A DNA stretch of 64,000 bases from an uncultured Geobacter sp. (GTDB taxonomy: Bacteria > Desulfobacterota > Desulfuromonadia > Geobacterales > CAIOGM01). How positions within the stretch are numbered: position 1 is the stretch's first letter; every line of letters starts with the position of its first letter. This document shows positions 1-8,092 of the stretch, piece after piece. The notes under the pieces are model-generated. The model was not told the origin of the DNA and ran no database searches. It saw only the letters and a list, made by a program, of their open reading frames with translations. The stretch lies in NCBI GenBank assembly GCA_903857795.1, contig CAIOGM010000140.1, positions 1-64,000 on the forward strand. Direction: 5' to 3'. Both the position numbers and the translations under genes were made by a program.

Positions 1-1
1 A

Positions 2-229
2 CTGGCAGACGCCGCCGTCAAGCTCTATGACGGTTTTCAGCGTCAGGGTCTTGATGCAAAAACCGCATTGAGCCGCACGAATCAGGCGCTGAAAGCTTCT
101 GATTTCCCCTGGACGTCATACGAGACCACAAGAACCATTCTCCGCCGCTCTGGCCGTTGTAAGGCGACGGCGCAAACTGCCATGTCGGGTCGTCCCGACA
201 CAGCGACTGAAAGGAGCGTTGATTTATGA
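2..229 (+). CDS. C-terminal end of an unrecognised protein (5' truncated by window edge)
   Basis: An open frame enters from the left edge and runs 75 codons to a TGA at 227-229. The visible peptide is hydrophilic, begins LADAAVKLYDGFQRQG and has no motif I recognise. Its stop overlaps the ATG of the next frame (ATGA), which is the arrangement of translationally coupled genes and is the main reason to believe both. Because the start lies outside the window, length and function cannot be judged. It could belong to a mobile or phage-derived unit, given the structured DNA that follows, but nothing in the residues shows that. Confidence 0.45.
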   Translation: MADAAVKLYDGFQRQGLDAKTALSRTNQALKASDFPWTSYETTRTILRRSGRCKATAQTAMSGRPDTATERSVDL

Positions 230-465
230 TTCGAGCCAAGGTTGATCAGCAGGAAAGCGGAAAACGGGGTACCGCTTTTAATCCAGCGGGAAACCGCTCC
301 CCCTCCCCTTCTTCGAGGCGCTTGGTTTCTTCCCGTGCTTCGCCTGTACCCACTTCCGGCGAGGCCGGTTTGACTCATAAGCCTTTTGACCGTCTTGATT
401 GGCGGTTGTGGATTGAAGAGAGATTTAAACCGACAGCCGCCACAACACAGGGGGGGGACCCCTGA
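226..465 (+). CDS. Hypothetical 79-aa protein, coupled to the preceding frame
   Basis: This small basic protein starts with ATG inside the stop codon of the upstream frame (ATGA overlap). It is rich in Arg, Ser and Pro in its first half and has a Trp-rich stretch (DRLDWRLWIEERF) near the end. No domain is recognisable and there is no membrane segment. The stop codon sits in the loop of a strong inverted repeat (440-486), so the 3' end of the gene is itself part of a structured element. I cannot assign a role. The coupling to the upstream frame is the best support that it is translated. Confidence 0.4.
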   Translation: MIRAKVDQQESGKRGTAFNPAGNRSPSPSSRRLVSSRASPVPTSGEAGLTHKPFDRLDWRLWIEERFKPTAATTQGGDP

Positions 466-486
466 GGGGGGGAACCCGTGTTGTGG
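440..486. repeat. Inverted repeat straddling the stop codon of the 79-aa gene
   Basis: CCACAACAC at 440-448 is the exact complement of GTGTTGTGG at 478-486, with a G/C-run loop of 29 nt that contains the TGA stop. No T tract follows, so it is not a classic intrinsic terminator. It may be a structural or processing element. Confidence 0.55.
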
Positions 487-645
487 TCGGCGAAAGGTGG
501 GGCGCTTTGCGTCCCACGGGCTCCCGCGCTAGCGGGGAGCAACAGGCGAATTACCATACAGGAAAATGATTAGCCTTGACTTAATTAAATCTGCTGTCTA
601 ATGTTCGACAAGTGGCACCGATAACCACGGGTAAGGGGTAAGCTT
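487..645 (+). promoter_or_regulatory. Gene-poor stretch with a possible sigma-70 promoter (TTGACT 576-581, TAATGT 599-604)
   Basis: There is no long frame between 466 and 765. TTGACT at 576-581 is separated by 17 bp from TAATGT at 599-604 on the plus strand. The -35 matches well and the -10 only moderately. Downstream are a 33-codon frame (646-747) and a 14-bp hairpin with a T run. Together these could form a short independent transcript. Confidence 0.3.
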
Positions 646-747
646 ATGCAATTATTTAAGTATTCATACATTAATTTATCTTATAAGACATTGATGGCGG
701 GGCGTTTTCACTTTGACAGTTCCGTTCATACCTGCTCCTCCATATGA
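646..747 (+). CDS. Possible 33-aa small ORF inside a short transcription unit
   Basis: ATG at 646 is preceded by a purine-rich GGTAAGGGGTAAGCTT that could serve as a ribosome site. It opens 33 codons, starting MQLFKYSYINLSYK, and ends at TGA 745-747 inside the right arm of the 717-756 hairpin. No family is recognisable. The unit could equally be a non-coding RNA whose terminator happens to be open. The support is only the promoter-like sequence upstream and the terminator-like hairpin, so this is a weak call. Confidence 0.2.
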   Translation: MQLFKYSYINLSYKTLMAGRFHFDSSVHTCSSI

Positions 748-763
748 ACGGAACTGATTTTTC
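717..763 (+). terminator. 14-bp perfect hairpin followed by T run
   Basis: CAGTTCCGTTCATA (717-730) pairs perfectly with TATGAACGGAACTG (743-756) around a 12-nt loop. ATTTTT follows on the plus strand. In the other direction, after the minus-strand phasin-like gene that ends at 766, no T run follows. It therefore reads best as a plus-strand terminator facing the end of that gene. Confidence 0.6.
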
Positions 764-765
764 TC

Positions 766-1092
766 CTACTCTTTCGGATCGGAGTCGTTGGCCATCACGT
801 CAGTTGCCCGGCGTTCCAGTACCGTGACACGTGCTTCAAGTGCGCCAAACTCCTCGCGAGTCATCAATCCAGCGGCCCTGATCGCCTTTTTCACCTCGGT
901 CTCGACTGTCTCGGCAAGGGTCTCTTTTCCCTGTTGCGCCATACTCTGAATTTTCTCCAGGAGCGTTTTCCCCTCATCCTCACTGAGCCGGTACTTATCC
1001 TTAAGCTCCGTAAGTAGTTCCTCTGCCTTGTTTTTCGAGAGCGACAGCGCCCCCAGTCCCGACAGCATCATCTTCTCCAACATCTCTACCAT
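766..1092 (-). CDS. Phasin-superfamily coiled-coil protein
   Basis: A 108-residue, largely alpha-helical, charged protein. Residues 1-25 are hydrophobic with small side chains (MMLSGLGALSLS), followed by a long amphipathic helix rich in Lys/Glu/Gln and a C-terminal heptad region (EEFGALEARVTVLERRA). This layout matches the short family annotated as phasin or polyhydroxyalkanoate synthesis regulator, and resembles the UbiK accessory factors. Phasins coat PHA granules, but many family members occur without PHA synthesis, and no phaC is in this window. The ATG at 1092 follows a GGAGATAAT ribosome site. Membrane- or granule-surface association is an inference. Confidence 0.6.
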   Translation of the reverse strand: MVEMLEKMMLSGLGALSLSKNKAEELLTELKDKYRLSEDEGKTLLEKIQSMAQQGKETLAETVETEVKKAIRAAGLMTREEFGALEARVTVLERRATDVMANDSDPKE

Positions 1093-1179
1093 GATTATCT
1101 CCTTTCTTACCGCAGATTCCTGACGTGAAACAGACTAATGTAGTGCATAAATCCACGATTTCCCCGGACCGGGCATCGC

Positions 1180-1722
1180 TCACGCCCCGGCGGAACGGGG
1201 CGCGTAGCGCTCTTTTTCGCTGTAGATGCAGCCGCAGTACTGTTGCCGATACATGGTCAGCTCCTTGGAGAGTCTGATCCCCTCCTGCCACCCGGAGCGG
1301 AAGTCCTCATAGTGAAACGCCACACCGTAACGTGCCCCCATTTCTTCGCCGATACGACGGATTTCGTCATGTCTTTGGTACCGGCTGTAGAGAAGCGACG
1401 AAGACCAGCCATCGAATCCCCCTGCGGCAGCGGCCTTGGCTGTCTCCTCCAGTCGTGAGGCATAGCAGTAGCTGCAGCGCTCCAGGGGGAGTGCCGCCAC
1501 CGCAGAGAGGAACTCCTCCAGACGGTATTCATCGCGCATAACAACCGGCAACTCTTCTTGCTCGGCAAAGGCGGTCACGGTATCCAGCCGTTTACGGTAC
1601 TCCTGATACGGGTGGATGTTATGGTTGAAAAAAAAACCGGTCACGTTCTGACCCGCGCTCCGAAGCACACGGACCGGAATGACGGCACATGGTCCGCAAC
1701 AGATATGAAGGAGTATGTTCAT
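1180..1722 (-). CDS. queH: Epoxyqueuosine reductase QueH
   Basis: QueH reduces epoxyqueuosine to queuosine in the last step of queuosine tRNA modification and replaces the cobalamin enzyme QueG in many bacteria. The 180-residue protein has the expected cysteine layout: CCGPC at residues 8-12, CSYC at 83-86, and QYCGC near 162-165. These bind an FeS cluster and an adjacent metal in the family. The N-terminal MNILLHICCGPC is the typical family start. It is a monocistronic-looking gene between a phasin-like protein and a small membrane protein, so context adds nothing. Length and motifs are complete. Confidence 0.9.
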   Translation of the reverse strand: MNILLHICCGPCAVIPVRVLRSAGQNVTGFFFNHNIHPYQEYRKRLDTVTAFAEQEELPVVMRDEYRLEEFLSAVAALPLERCSYCYASRLEETAKAAAAGGFDGWSSSLLYSRYQRHDEIRRIGEEMGARYGVAFHYEDFRSGWQEGIRLSKELTMYRQQYCGCIYSEKERYAPRSAGA

Positions 1723-1770
1723 TGTGTGAGACCTCGTAACGACTCATGGTGACGACGACTGCACAGTCGA

Positions 1771-1974
1771 CTACTTTGGGATTCCCACCTTCGACCCAGG
1801 TTTGGCTGCATCCATCTCGGTCATGACCGCCTCATACGCGAGATAGAGCAGACCTCCAAGGATACAGAGAAGAAAGAGGAGCCAGAAAGAGGATTGAACC
1901 CAGTCCCAGAGCTTTGTCGTCCATGGGGGCTCATCGGATCGCTTCATTGAAGGACGATGTGCTTCGTATGGCAT
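1771..1974 (-). CDS. Small single-span membrane protein, unknown
   Basis: A 67-residue protein with a soluble N-terminal third (residues 1-27), one strongly hydrophobic segment at about 28-48 (SFWLLFLLCILGGLLYLAYEA) and a short hydrophilic tail ending VGIPK. The start is supported by GAGGT upstream of ATG at 1974; an internal ATG (MKRSDEPPW) is possible. It lies just downstream of the sensor-like membrane gene at 2021-2602 and may be cotranscribed with it. I recognise no family. Inner-membrane location is inferred from the span. Confidence 0.5.
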   Translation of the reverse strand: MPYEAHRPSMKRSDEPPWTTKLWDWVQSSFWLLFLLCILGGLLYLAYEAVMTEMDAAKPGSKVGIPK

Positions 1975-2020
1975 ATTCTACCTCAATTACAGATATACTT
2001 CGACCCACATATAGCACGTA

Positions 2021-2602
2021 TTAATTCATGTCGTCATTAGAAAAGATCCGTAACCAGTTAACGTGCGACCTCATGCACCAACAGACAACCACCCAAAGCA
2101 GAAGAGCCGTCAGGAGCGAGGTCGCGATGAGATCCGTGACGAACTCGTTCAACTCCGGTTCAACCAGCACGATACGGACCCTCCCCAACGGCATCTCCCC
2201 TTCGTGAGGCTCTCCCATGAAGTCAGCCCCGGCCACGTCAAGCGCATTGGACATCACGGGAAGTTCCTGGCAAATACTCCTTCCCGGTTCCTGTCCCTGC
2301 ATATTTCCCGCCACGGCGACAACGTTCCCCTTACGGTCCAGGATGGCCACCGAGCAGATGTCGGAGCAGTGTGCCGCACACTGGGTCGCCTGCAGAGCCA
2401 GGGTTGCCCGATCATCGGCAAAGAGAGGAAGGCGGGCAGCGGTTGACAGGGACTCGGCGAGGATTCGACTCTTGGCATGAGCCTGCTGATGGTAATGCGG
2501 GATCACCTTCCAGGCAGTTATTCCGCTTCCGGCCAAACAGATGAGCAGGATGAGTGTCAGCAAGGTGAGCGGTTTTTTGCAGCGGTTCCAGAGTTGGCGC
2601 AT
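2021..2602 (-). CDS. Two-span periplasmic sensor-like protein without an output domain
   Basis: The 193-residue protein has a transmembrane helix at about 14-32, a periplasmic region to about 155, a second helix at about 157-178, and only a 15-residue cytoplasmic tail. The periplasmic part resembles the extracellular sensor halves of histidine kinases and cyclases (VAILDRKGNVVAVAGN core). It carries a spaced cysteine group, CAAHCSDIC, near residues 74-82. HAMP, kinase and GGDEF segments are absent. It may be a truncated sensor or a stand-alone partner that signals through another membrane protein. ATG at 2602. The small membrane gene downstream is a possible partner. Confidence 0.55.
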   Translation of the reverse strand: MRQLWNRCKKPLTLLTLILLICLAGSGITAWKVIPHYHQQAHAKSRILAESLSTAARLPLFADDRATLALQATQCAAHCSDICSVAILDRKGNVVAVAGNMQGQEPGRSICQELPVMSNALDVAGADFMGEPHEGEMPLGRVRIVLVEPELNEFVTDLIATSLLTALLLWVVVCWCMRSHVNWLRIFSNDDMN

Positions 2603-2912
2603 GGTTCAAGCTATTCAATATGTATGCCAACAGTTCTGCAGGTAATCCACCGAATATCAGTCAGTTACGTGGTAAATTCGGCGGAGGTCACGCCTGCTCC
2701 GGATCACCTTCCTCGTCACTGGTAATTTAACACTATCCAACATCACCTGTAACCTTTTGATAAATAAGCAGTAAAATTGTTTCGCACACAGATGCAATAT
2801 TTTCCATAATCTCGTAATATACTGAATTTACGGTATTTTACGGCTCATGTTAATTTTATTAACATTGGCAACGGCTCCGCTCTGCCGCGGAGAAATCCGC
2901 ACTACGAGCAAT
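2603..2912. other. 310-bp intergenic stretch with a 19-bp palindrome and a small hairpin
   Basis: There is no credible gene. ATGTTAAT-TTT-ATTAACAT at 2847-2865 is a perfect palindrome with 8-bp arms and could be an operator. CTCCGC/GCGGAG (2875-2880 and 2887-2892) forms a short stem just downstream of the minus-strand redoxin stop. It lacks a T run, so it is at best a weak terminator. Much of 2730-2850 is AT-rich and may hold the promoter of the leftward sensor-like gene. Confidence 0.35.
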
Positions 2913-3467
2913 TCAGCGCGAATGTATTTTTTCATACTCTGCTTCTGCTTCCTGTCGGGCCTTGAACCGGCGATCCACCAGCTTTTGCAGCTTCTCCAGG
3001 GGGACCGCCCCGAGAATTTTCTCCCGGACGATCCCGCTCCCGTCGATGATGTACATGGTTGGCAGACCGAATACCCCGTACCGGCTCGCACTCCGTCCCT
3101 GCTCGTCAGCCAGCATGATGAAGGTTATCCCGTTGCGGTTGGCATATGATTGGATCGCATCTCTGGAATCCCCCCGGTCTATGGCCAGTAACTCCAGCCC
3201 CCGGGGGCGGTTCCTGCGGTAAAAAGTTTCAAGCTGTTTCAGGCTCTCCCCGCAACAGCTGTCGGCCCAGAAGCAGAGAAGCACGACCTTCCCTTTGAAG
3301 CGGCTCATTTCTACGTCGGAACCATGAATATCTCGCTCCGAGATCACCGGCGCCGGATCGCCGATCTTTACCCCTCCCCTCTCCCGGCAACCCGATGAGA
3401 AGAGCAGGAGCGCCATCAGGCAGCCCGCCGTTAACATTGCACTGTTGAGCCTGCGGGAATTGCTCAT
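2913..3467 (-). CDS. TlpA-like thioredoxin-fold lipoprotein lacking the CxxC pair
   Basis: Start ATG at 3467 gives 184 residues with a lipoprotein signal (LLLFSSGC, Cys27), so the protein is probably membrane-anchored in the periplasm. The thioredoxin fold is recognisable: FKGKVVLLCFWADS at 57-70 and a cis-Pro loop in FGLPTMYII. Where TlpA/ResA proteins carry WCxxC, this one reads WADSCCGES: two adjacent cysteines (71, 72) and no resolving Cys at the fourth position. It directly follows the ABC-transporter genes on the same strand (21 bp gap). It could be a redox-inactive or altered-mechanism chaperone for exported substrates, but that is inference. Confidence 0.75.
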   Translation of the reverse strand: MSNSRRLNSAMLTAGCLMALLLFSSGCRERGGVKIGDPAPVISERDIHGSDVEMSRFKGKVVLLCFWADSCCGESLKQLETFYRRNRPRGLELLAIDRGDSRDAIQSYANRNGITFIMLADEQGRSASRYGVFGLPTMYIIDGSGIVREKILGAVPLEKLQKLVDRRFKARQEAEAEYEKIHSR

Positions 3468-3488
3468 TCGGTGGAGTTCCTTCAAACG

Positions 3489-4205
3489 TCATCTCTCCCC
3501 TTCAGCAAGGGGCGGGCACGAAATCCTGCCATCATGTACCTCAAATATCCGGTCAAACCCCTCGACCATCCGATGGTCATGAGTCACCACCAGAATTGCT
3601 GAACTGTTTTCCACCGCCAGCTTCTTCAACAAGGCCATGACGTTTTTCCCGTTCTCGGTGTCCAGCGCCGCGGTCGGCTCATCGGCCAGGATCACCTTCG
3701 GCACGTTGGCCAGGGCCCGGGCGATGGCGACCCGCTGCGCTTCCCCGCCGGAGAGGGCCGAGGGGTAGTTGTTCAGGCGACGCCCCAAATTGAGTGAACC
3801 GAGCAGTTCTGCCGCCCGTATTTTGGCGTCGTGCCGGGACACCCGGTTGATCTCCAGGGCGACCATGACGTTCTCCTGGGCGGTCAGGAAGGGGATCAAG
3901 TTGTGGGCCTGGAAGATGAAGCCGAGCTTCTCCCGCCGGAGCCGCTTCAGATCGATCCCGGCTACCCACCCTCCGTCGGCCACCAGGGCGCCGTCCAGGA
4001 CCACCCTGCCGCGGGTCGGTTCATTGATCAACCCGATGGCGGTAAGGAGGGTGCTCTTTCCTGACCCGGAAGGACCGAGGATGGCGACCAGCTCTCCCGG
4101 TTTCACCTGAAACGTGGCGTCAAGAAGGGCGGTAACCGCCGTCTCCCCCCTGCCATAGATCTTCGTCAGCTTCTCCACCTCTATGGCATAGCTCATCCTA
4201 TCCAC
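3489..4205 (-). CDS. ABC transporter ATP-binding protein, LolD/MacB type
   Basis: This is the ATPase of a tripartite exporter. The 238 residues contain Walker [10 protein letters not shown], the signature [15 protein letters not shown] and Walker [13 protein letters not shown], with the conserved switch His in VVTHDHRM. The family works with FtsX-type permeases on lipoprotein release or efflux rather than solute uptake. A GTG start at 4205, with GGAGG six bases upstream, overlaps the permease stop; an ATG nine bases in is an alternative. Partner genes lie immediately upstream on the same strand: permease, HlyD adaptor and TolC. Confidence 0.88.
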   Translation of the reverse strand: MDRMSYAIEVEKLTKIYGRGETAVTALLDATFQVKPGELVAILGPSGSGKSTLLTAIGLINEPTRGRVVLDGALVADGGWVAGIDLKRLRREKLGFIFQAHNLIPFLTAQENVMVALEINRVSRHDAKIRAAELLGSLNLGRRLNNYPSALSGGEAQRVAIARALANVPKVILADEPTAALDTENGKNVMALLKKLAVENSSAILVVTHDHRMVEGFDRIFEVHDGRISCPPLAEGER

Positions 4206-5400
4206 CCAACGCCTCCGCGGGCTCGACCTTCAAGGCCTTCCTGATCCCCACAAAACTGGCGAGTATGCAGATCACGATGACTATGGCCAGGAGGAGCCGC
4301 AGATCGAACGGCTCCAGGACAATACGACGGGGGAACTTGTCATAGGTCATGAGGAGCAGCAGATAGCCGATGGCATAGGCGATCACCCCCATGAGGAGCG
4401 ACTGCTGGAGGATCATGCCGACAATCACCCGGTTGGGAGAGCCGATCAGCTTCAGAGTGGCGATGACCCTGATCTTGTCCAGGGTCGAGGTGTAGATGAT
4501 GAGCGAGATGATGACCGCCGAGATCACCAGAAGGATGATCCGGAACAGCCCCAGCTGCATCCGCGCCTTCTCGATCATCCCCTTGGTCAGGATACGGGAC
4601 TGCTCCTCCTCGGAGAGCGGTCGGAAATGGTTCCAGCGGTTGATCCGCTCCTTGACCTGACTCAGATCGGCGCCCGGCGCCAGGCGCGCCACCACCGTGT
4701 TCACCGTGTGGGTGGACTCGGCGATGGCGGCGACATTCTGCCGGAGAAATTTCGTCTGGGTGGGCGAAAGGGTCTGAATGCGGGAGAGATTGGCGTCGAT
4801 GCGAGCCCGGTCGCTCCGGATGGCGTCGTTGTCCTTCTTGAACTGAATATCCTGCGCATCGCTGAGGGAGACGTAGGCCGCCGGGTCACCGCTTGAGGAG
4901 ACCACCTTGCCGGTAATCCCCACCACGGTGTAGTCGTGAAGCCCCAGGTGGAGCTTCTCCCCCAACGCCATATTCATCCCTTTGGCCGCCACCAGCTCGT
5001 AATGCTTCTGCCGGATATTGCGACCGGCGGTGATGACCGGCGGTCCGCCGAAACCGTTCAGGTCATAGCCGATGAGGAAAAAACGGAAGGGGCGCCCTCC
5101 CCTCTCCAGCTGGAGAGTCTCAAAGGAGAGAGGAGAGGCTTGGGCCACCCCCGGCACCCCCTTGATCCGGTATTTGATATCTTCCGGAATTCTGGAGTTT
5201 TCGGCGAACGGGCCGTTGGTATCCTGCTGCACTACCCAGATATCCGCCCGAGTATGGTTGAGCACCGCCAGAGCGTCGGCAAAGAGCCCCCGATAGATCC
5301 CCCCCATGCTCATGACTACTCCCAGGAGCAACCCCAACCCCACAGAGGTCAGGATGAACCGCCCCAGGTGATACCGTATGTCCCTGACGGCAAGATTCAT
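4198..5400 (-). CDS. FtsX-family ABC permease, MacB/DevC-like
   Basis: A 400-residue permease with an N-terminal helix (about 16-36), a large periplasmic domain (about 45-275) and three C-terminal helices (about 287-308, 330-355 and 363-388). This is the standard MacB/FtsX topology without a fused ATPase. It ends VEPAEALGG, the usual coupling tail of this family. The ATPase gene overlaps its 3' end and the adaptor gene overlaps its 5' end by 4 bp (5397-5400), so stoichiometric expression is likely. It should couple ATP hydrolysis to periplasmic efflux through the adaptor and TolC. The substrate is unknown. Confidence 0.86.
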   Translation of the reverse strand: MNLAVRDIRYHLGRFILTSVGLGLLLGVVMSMGGIYRGLFADALAVLNHTRADIWVVQQDTNGPFAENSRIPEDIKYRIKGVPGVAQASPLSFETLQLERGGRPFRFFLIGYDLNGFGGPPVITAGRNIRQKHYELVAAKGMNMALGEKLHLGLHDYTVVGITGKVVSSSGDPAAYVSLSDAQDIQFKKDNDAIRSDRARIDANLSRIQTLSPTQTKFLRQNVAAIAESTHTVNTVVARLAPGADLSQVKERINRWNHFRPLSEEEQSRILTKGMIEKARMQLGLFRIILLVISAVIISLIIYTSTLDKIRVIATLKLIGSPNRVIVGMILQQSLLMGVIAYAIGYLLLLMTYDKFPRRIVLEPFDLRLLLAIVIVICILASFVGIRKALKVEPAEALGG

Positions 5401-6569
5401 CGTACCGCCCTGACTCTCATGCCGTCCCTGAACTTTGCCATCTCCGCCGGCGGCGCAACCGCCACCTGGTCGCCGGCGGCGAGACCGGTGACGATCTCCG
5501 CAAAATCATCTCTCCCCTCAAGGCCGACCGTCACCGCCCTGAAGGAGAGCCTCCCGTCGCTTATGATCCAGAGCCCGCGCTTCTCCTCCCTCGTCACGAG
5601 GGTGGCGCTGGGGAGTGCGGTCACCCCTTTCTTCACCCCGCTCGTAATGTAGACATCGGACTGCTCACCGAGACGGAAGTTCTTGAGCGATGGGGTAAAG
5701 ACCACATCCACCTCCAGCTCCTCGGTCACCCGGTCGCTCTGGCGTCCCAACCGGACCACCTGACCGGGAAACGAGTCGCCAGGAGCCGAACGAAGGGTGA
5801 TCCGGGCGCTCTTGCCGACGTTTACCCCCTTGAGCAGGGACTCGTCCACGTTGGTCTTGACCCAGATGATGCGCGGGTCAGCCAGCGTGAAGACCGACAT
5901 CCCCGGAGTGACGGTGCTCCCCATCTCCAGATCCCGGGTGATGATAATTCCATCCATGGGAGCAGAAATGAACGTGTCGGCCACCCTGCTCCGGGCGAAG
6001 CCGACGCCGGCCCGGTTGGCCTGCTGCTCCATCAGCAGCGCGGCAAGGGAGGCCTGACAGCGGGCGACCTCTTCACGTGCGACCAGGCAGGCGGTCTCAT
6101 ACTCCTCGGCTTCCAGTTTGGCCACCAGATTCTTATCGGCCAGGGCCCTGAACCGCTGGGCATTCTTCTCCGCCAGAACCAGGTTGACCTTGGCCTTTTG
6201 GAGGGTGGCCTGCTCCACATTCAGGGTGGCCGCCGACCGGCTCAGCAAGGCCTCGGACTGCTGCTCCTGTCGGCTAACGTCGTCGTTTTCCAGTTTGGCC
6301 AGGAGCTGCCCCCGCTTCACCCGGTCCCCCTGATCGGCGTACAGTTCACTGATCCTGCCGGTGATCTTACTGGAGACGCCGACCACCACCTTGGCCTCCA
6401 CCGTCCCGTTGCCGTACACGTACGAGGTGATGTCGCGTTTCGTCATAGTCACGACCTTCACCCTGGTCGGGGCAAAGAGCGCCATCATGAGAGCAGAGCA
6501 GCCGGCCAGGAGGATCAGGAGCCAGAGTAGCTGTATTTTTCGTCCGGCCAGCGCGTTCAGCAGAGCCAT
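5397..6569 (-). CDS. HlyD/MacA-family periplasmic adaptor
   Basis: A 390-residue membrane fusion protein with an N-terminal anchor at about 13-33. A split lipoyl domain follows (VEAKVVVGVSSKITGRISEL, then APMDGIIITRDLEMGSTV) around a long alpha-hairpin (about 100-185), and beta-barrel and membrane-proximal domains complete it. These proteins bridge the inner-membrane permease and the outer-membrane TolC channel. The order tolC-adaptor-permease-ATPase on one strand supports a complete type I-like tripartite exporter. ATG at 6569. It is an ordinary family member of normal length. Confidence 0.9.
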   Translation of the reverse strand: MALLNALAGRKIQLLWLLILLAGCSALMMALFAPTRVKVVTMTKRDITSYVYGNGTVEAKVVVGVSSKITGRISELYADQGDRVKRGQLLAKLENDDVSRQEQQSEALLSRSAATLNVEQATLQKAKVNLVLAEKNAQRFRALADKNLVAKLEAEEYETACLVAREEVARCQASLAALLMEQQANRAGVGFARSRVADTFISAPMDGIIITRDLEMGSTVTPGMSVFTLADPRIIWVKTNVDESLLKGVNVGKSARITLRSAPGDSFPGQVVRLGRQSDRVTEELEVDVVFTPSLKNFRLGEQSDVYITSGVKKGVTALPSATLVTREEKRGLWIISDGRLSFRAVTVGLEGRDDFAEIVTGLAAGDQVAVAPPAEMAKFRDGMRVRAVR

Positions 6570-6592
6570 GGGTCATTTCCTTATAATTTACT

Positions 6593-7921
6593 CTAGTTTC
6601 CCACGGCCCTGTCCAGCCGGGCCCGCGCCGTATAATAGTCGAACAGCGCCTGGATCCTGGCGGTAGAGGCGTCCAACGCCTGGGCCTGGGCGTCGGTCAC
6701 CTCGATGATGCTGCCGACCCCTTCCTGATACCGCCCCTCTGCAAGCGCCCTGCTCTCATCGCTGGCCACAACCTCTTTTTCCGTCGAGATCATCCGGGCT
6801 GCGGCCTCATTGCCGCTGAGCCAGGCGGATTCGACCTCCCTGATGATCTGCAGCTTCAGGTTCTCCTGCCGAGCCTCGATGGAGCTGAGTGTTGCAGTGG
6901 CTTCGCGCACCAGCTCCATTGACATGAATCCGGAGAAGAGCGGGACGGTCAGGTTCAACCCCACCCCCCAGACGTTGCCGGTGGGGGGGAAGCTCCGTTC
7001 GGCATACCCGACGGTGGCGATGCCGGTGATAACCGGCAGATAGCTGCTCCTGGCCGTCCGGAGGGTTCCTGACGCCGCGGCCTTGACCGCCGCCATCTGC
7101 TGCAGTTCGGCGCGGTTGTGCAGGGCCGCATCCAGTGACGAACTCCGCTCGGGGAGGATGAGGGGCAGCAGGGAAGGCTCAGCCAGGGTCCGCTCTCCCA
7201 GGGAGGAGACCCCCATGGCGTTGGCCAACTCGACCCGGGCGATCTCCCGGTTGCTCTCCGCCCGGATCAGGGCCGTCTTGGCCGCATACAGGGTTGCTTC
7301 GGCCCTGGCCAAATCCACCTTCGCCCGGATCCCCTGGGAGAAGAACTCCCGGGTCTGGCGGTAGACATTCTCCCGAGCCGAGACGTTTTCCCTGACCGCC
7401 ACAACCTGCTTTTCGGCGGCGAGAACCAGGTAGTACGCGCTCCTGACACGGAGCGTCAGCTCCTGGCGGGTTACAGTCAGCGTCTGATCGGCGGCTTCGC
7501 GGTTGCCGCGTGCCGCAGCAACCGCGCCAGAGCTGCGGCCGAAATCGTAGATGGTCTGTCTCAGGTTGAGGGCTTCGCTGTTCAGCTCCGTGGAGCGAAT
7601 ACTCTCCTGGGCAATGATGAACGAGCGGCCGTTGGCCCAATCGGCGGTAAAATTGATCTGGGGATAATAGGCGGCCAGCGCCTGCCCGGTTCGGGCCTCG
7701 GCCCCCTGGAGGTTTCCCTTTGCCTCCATAACCAGTGGGTGGTTTTTCAGGGTCGCGGTCAGCGCCTCATCAAGCGTCAGCGGTTGGACCGCCCATGACG
7801 TCCCGGCAGCAACGCTCATGATGCCCACCAGCAGCAACATGGTTCCTGCCAGCGACAGCGCTCCCCTTGACCGGGGGGGGGATGTGCGAACTCCCGTTAA
7901 TTCCGCTCTACAGACAGGCAT
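6593..7921 (-). CDS. TolC-family outer membrane efflux protein
   Basis: This is the outer-membrane channel of the adjacent exporter. From the ATG at 7921 it is 442 residues with a signal peptide whose hydrophobic core is LAGTMLLLVGIMSVAAGTSWA. Two repeated OEP halves (about 70-240 and 250-440) are dominated by coiled-coil helices. The mature start VQPLTLDEALTATLKNHPLV is the classic TolC family opening. The open frame extends upstream to 8026 with no better ribosome site, so the start is uncertain. Last helices end YYTARARLDRAVGN, as usual for the family. It is the first gene of the leftward efflux operon. Confidence 0.88.
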   Translation of the reverse strand: MPVCRAELTGVRTSPPRSRGALSLAGTMLLLVGIMSVAAGTSWAVQPLTLDEALTATLKNHPLVMEAKGNLQGAEARTGQALAAYYPQINFTADWANGRSFIIAQESIRSTELNSEALNLRQTIYDFGRSSGAVAAARGNREAADQTLTVTRQELTLRVRSAYYLVLAAEKQVVAVRENVSARENVYRQTREFFSQGIRAKVDLARAEATLYAAKTALIRAESNREIARVELANAMGVSSLGERTLAEPSLLPLILPERSSSLDAALHNRAELQQMAAVKAAASGTLRTARSSYLPVITGIATVGYAERSFPPTGNVWGVGLNLTVPLFSGFMSMELVREATATLSSIEARQENLKLQIIREVESAWLSGNEAAARMISTEKEVVASDESRALAEGRYQEGVGSIIEVTDAQAQALDASTARIQALFDYYTARARLDRAVGN

Positions 7922-8092
7922 TACCTTGAACCCCCTCGTCAGACCGGCGCCACTATAACCCAGAACGTGCCGCATCCTCAAGCGCAGTGTTGGAGTCCCC
8001 ATGCCCTTCTCCCGCTGTCCCTGCATATCTCAGCCTGGACCAGTCAACTGTGCAACCGTTCTCCTCCAATTTCGATCACAACAGTTGCAAGA

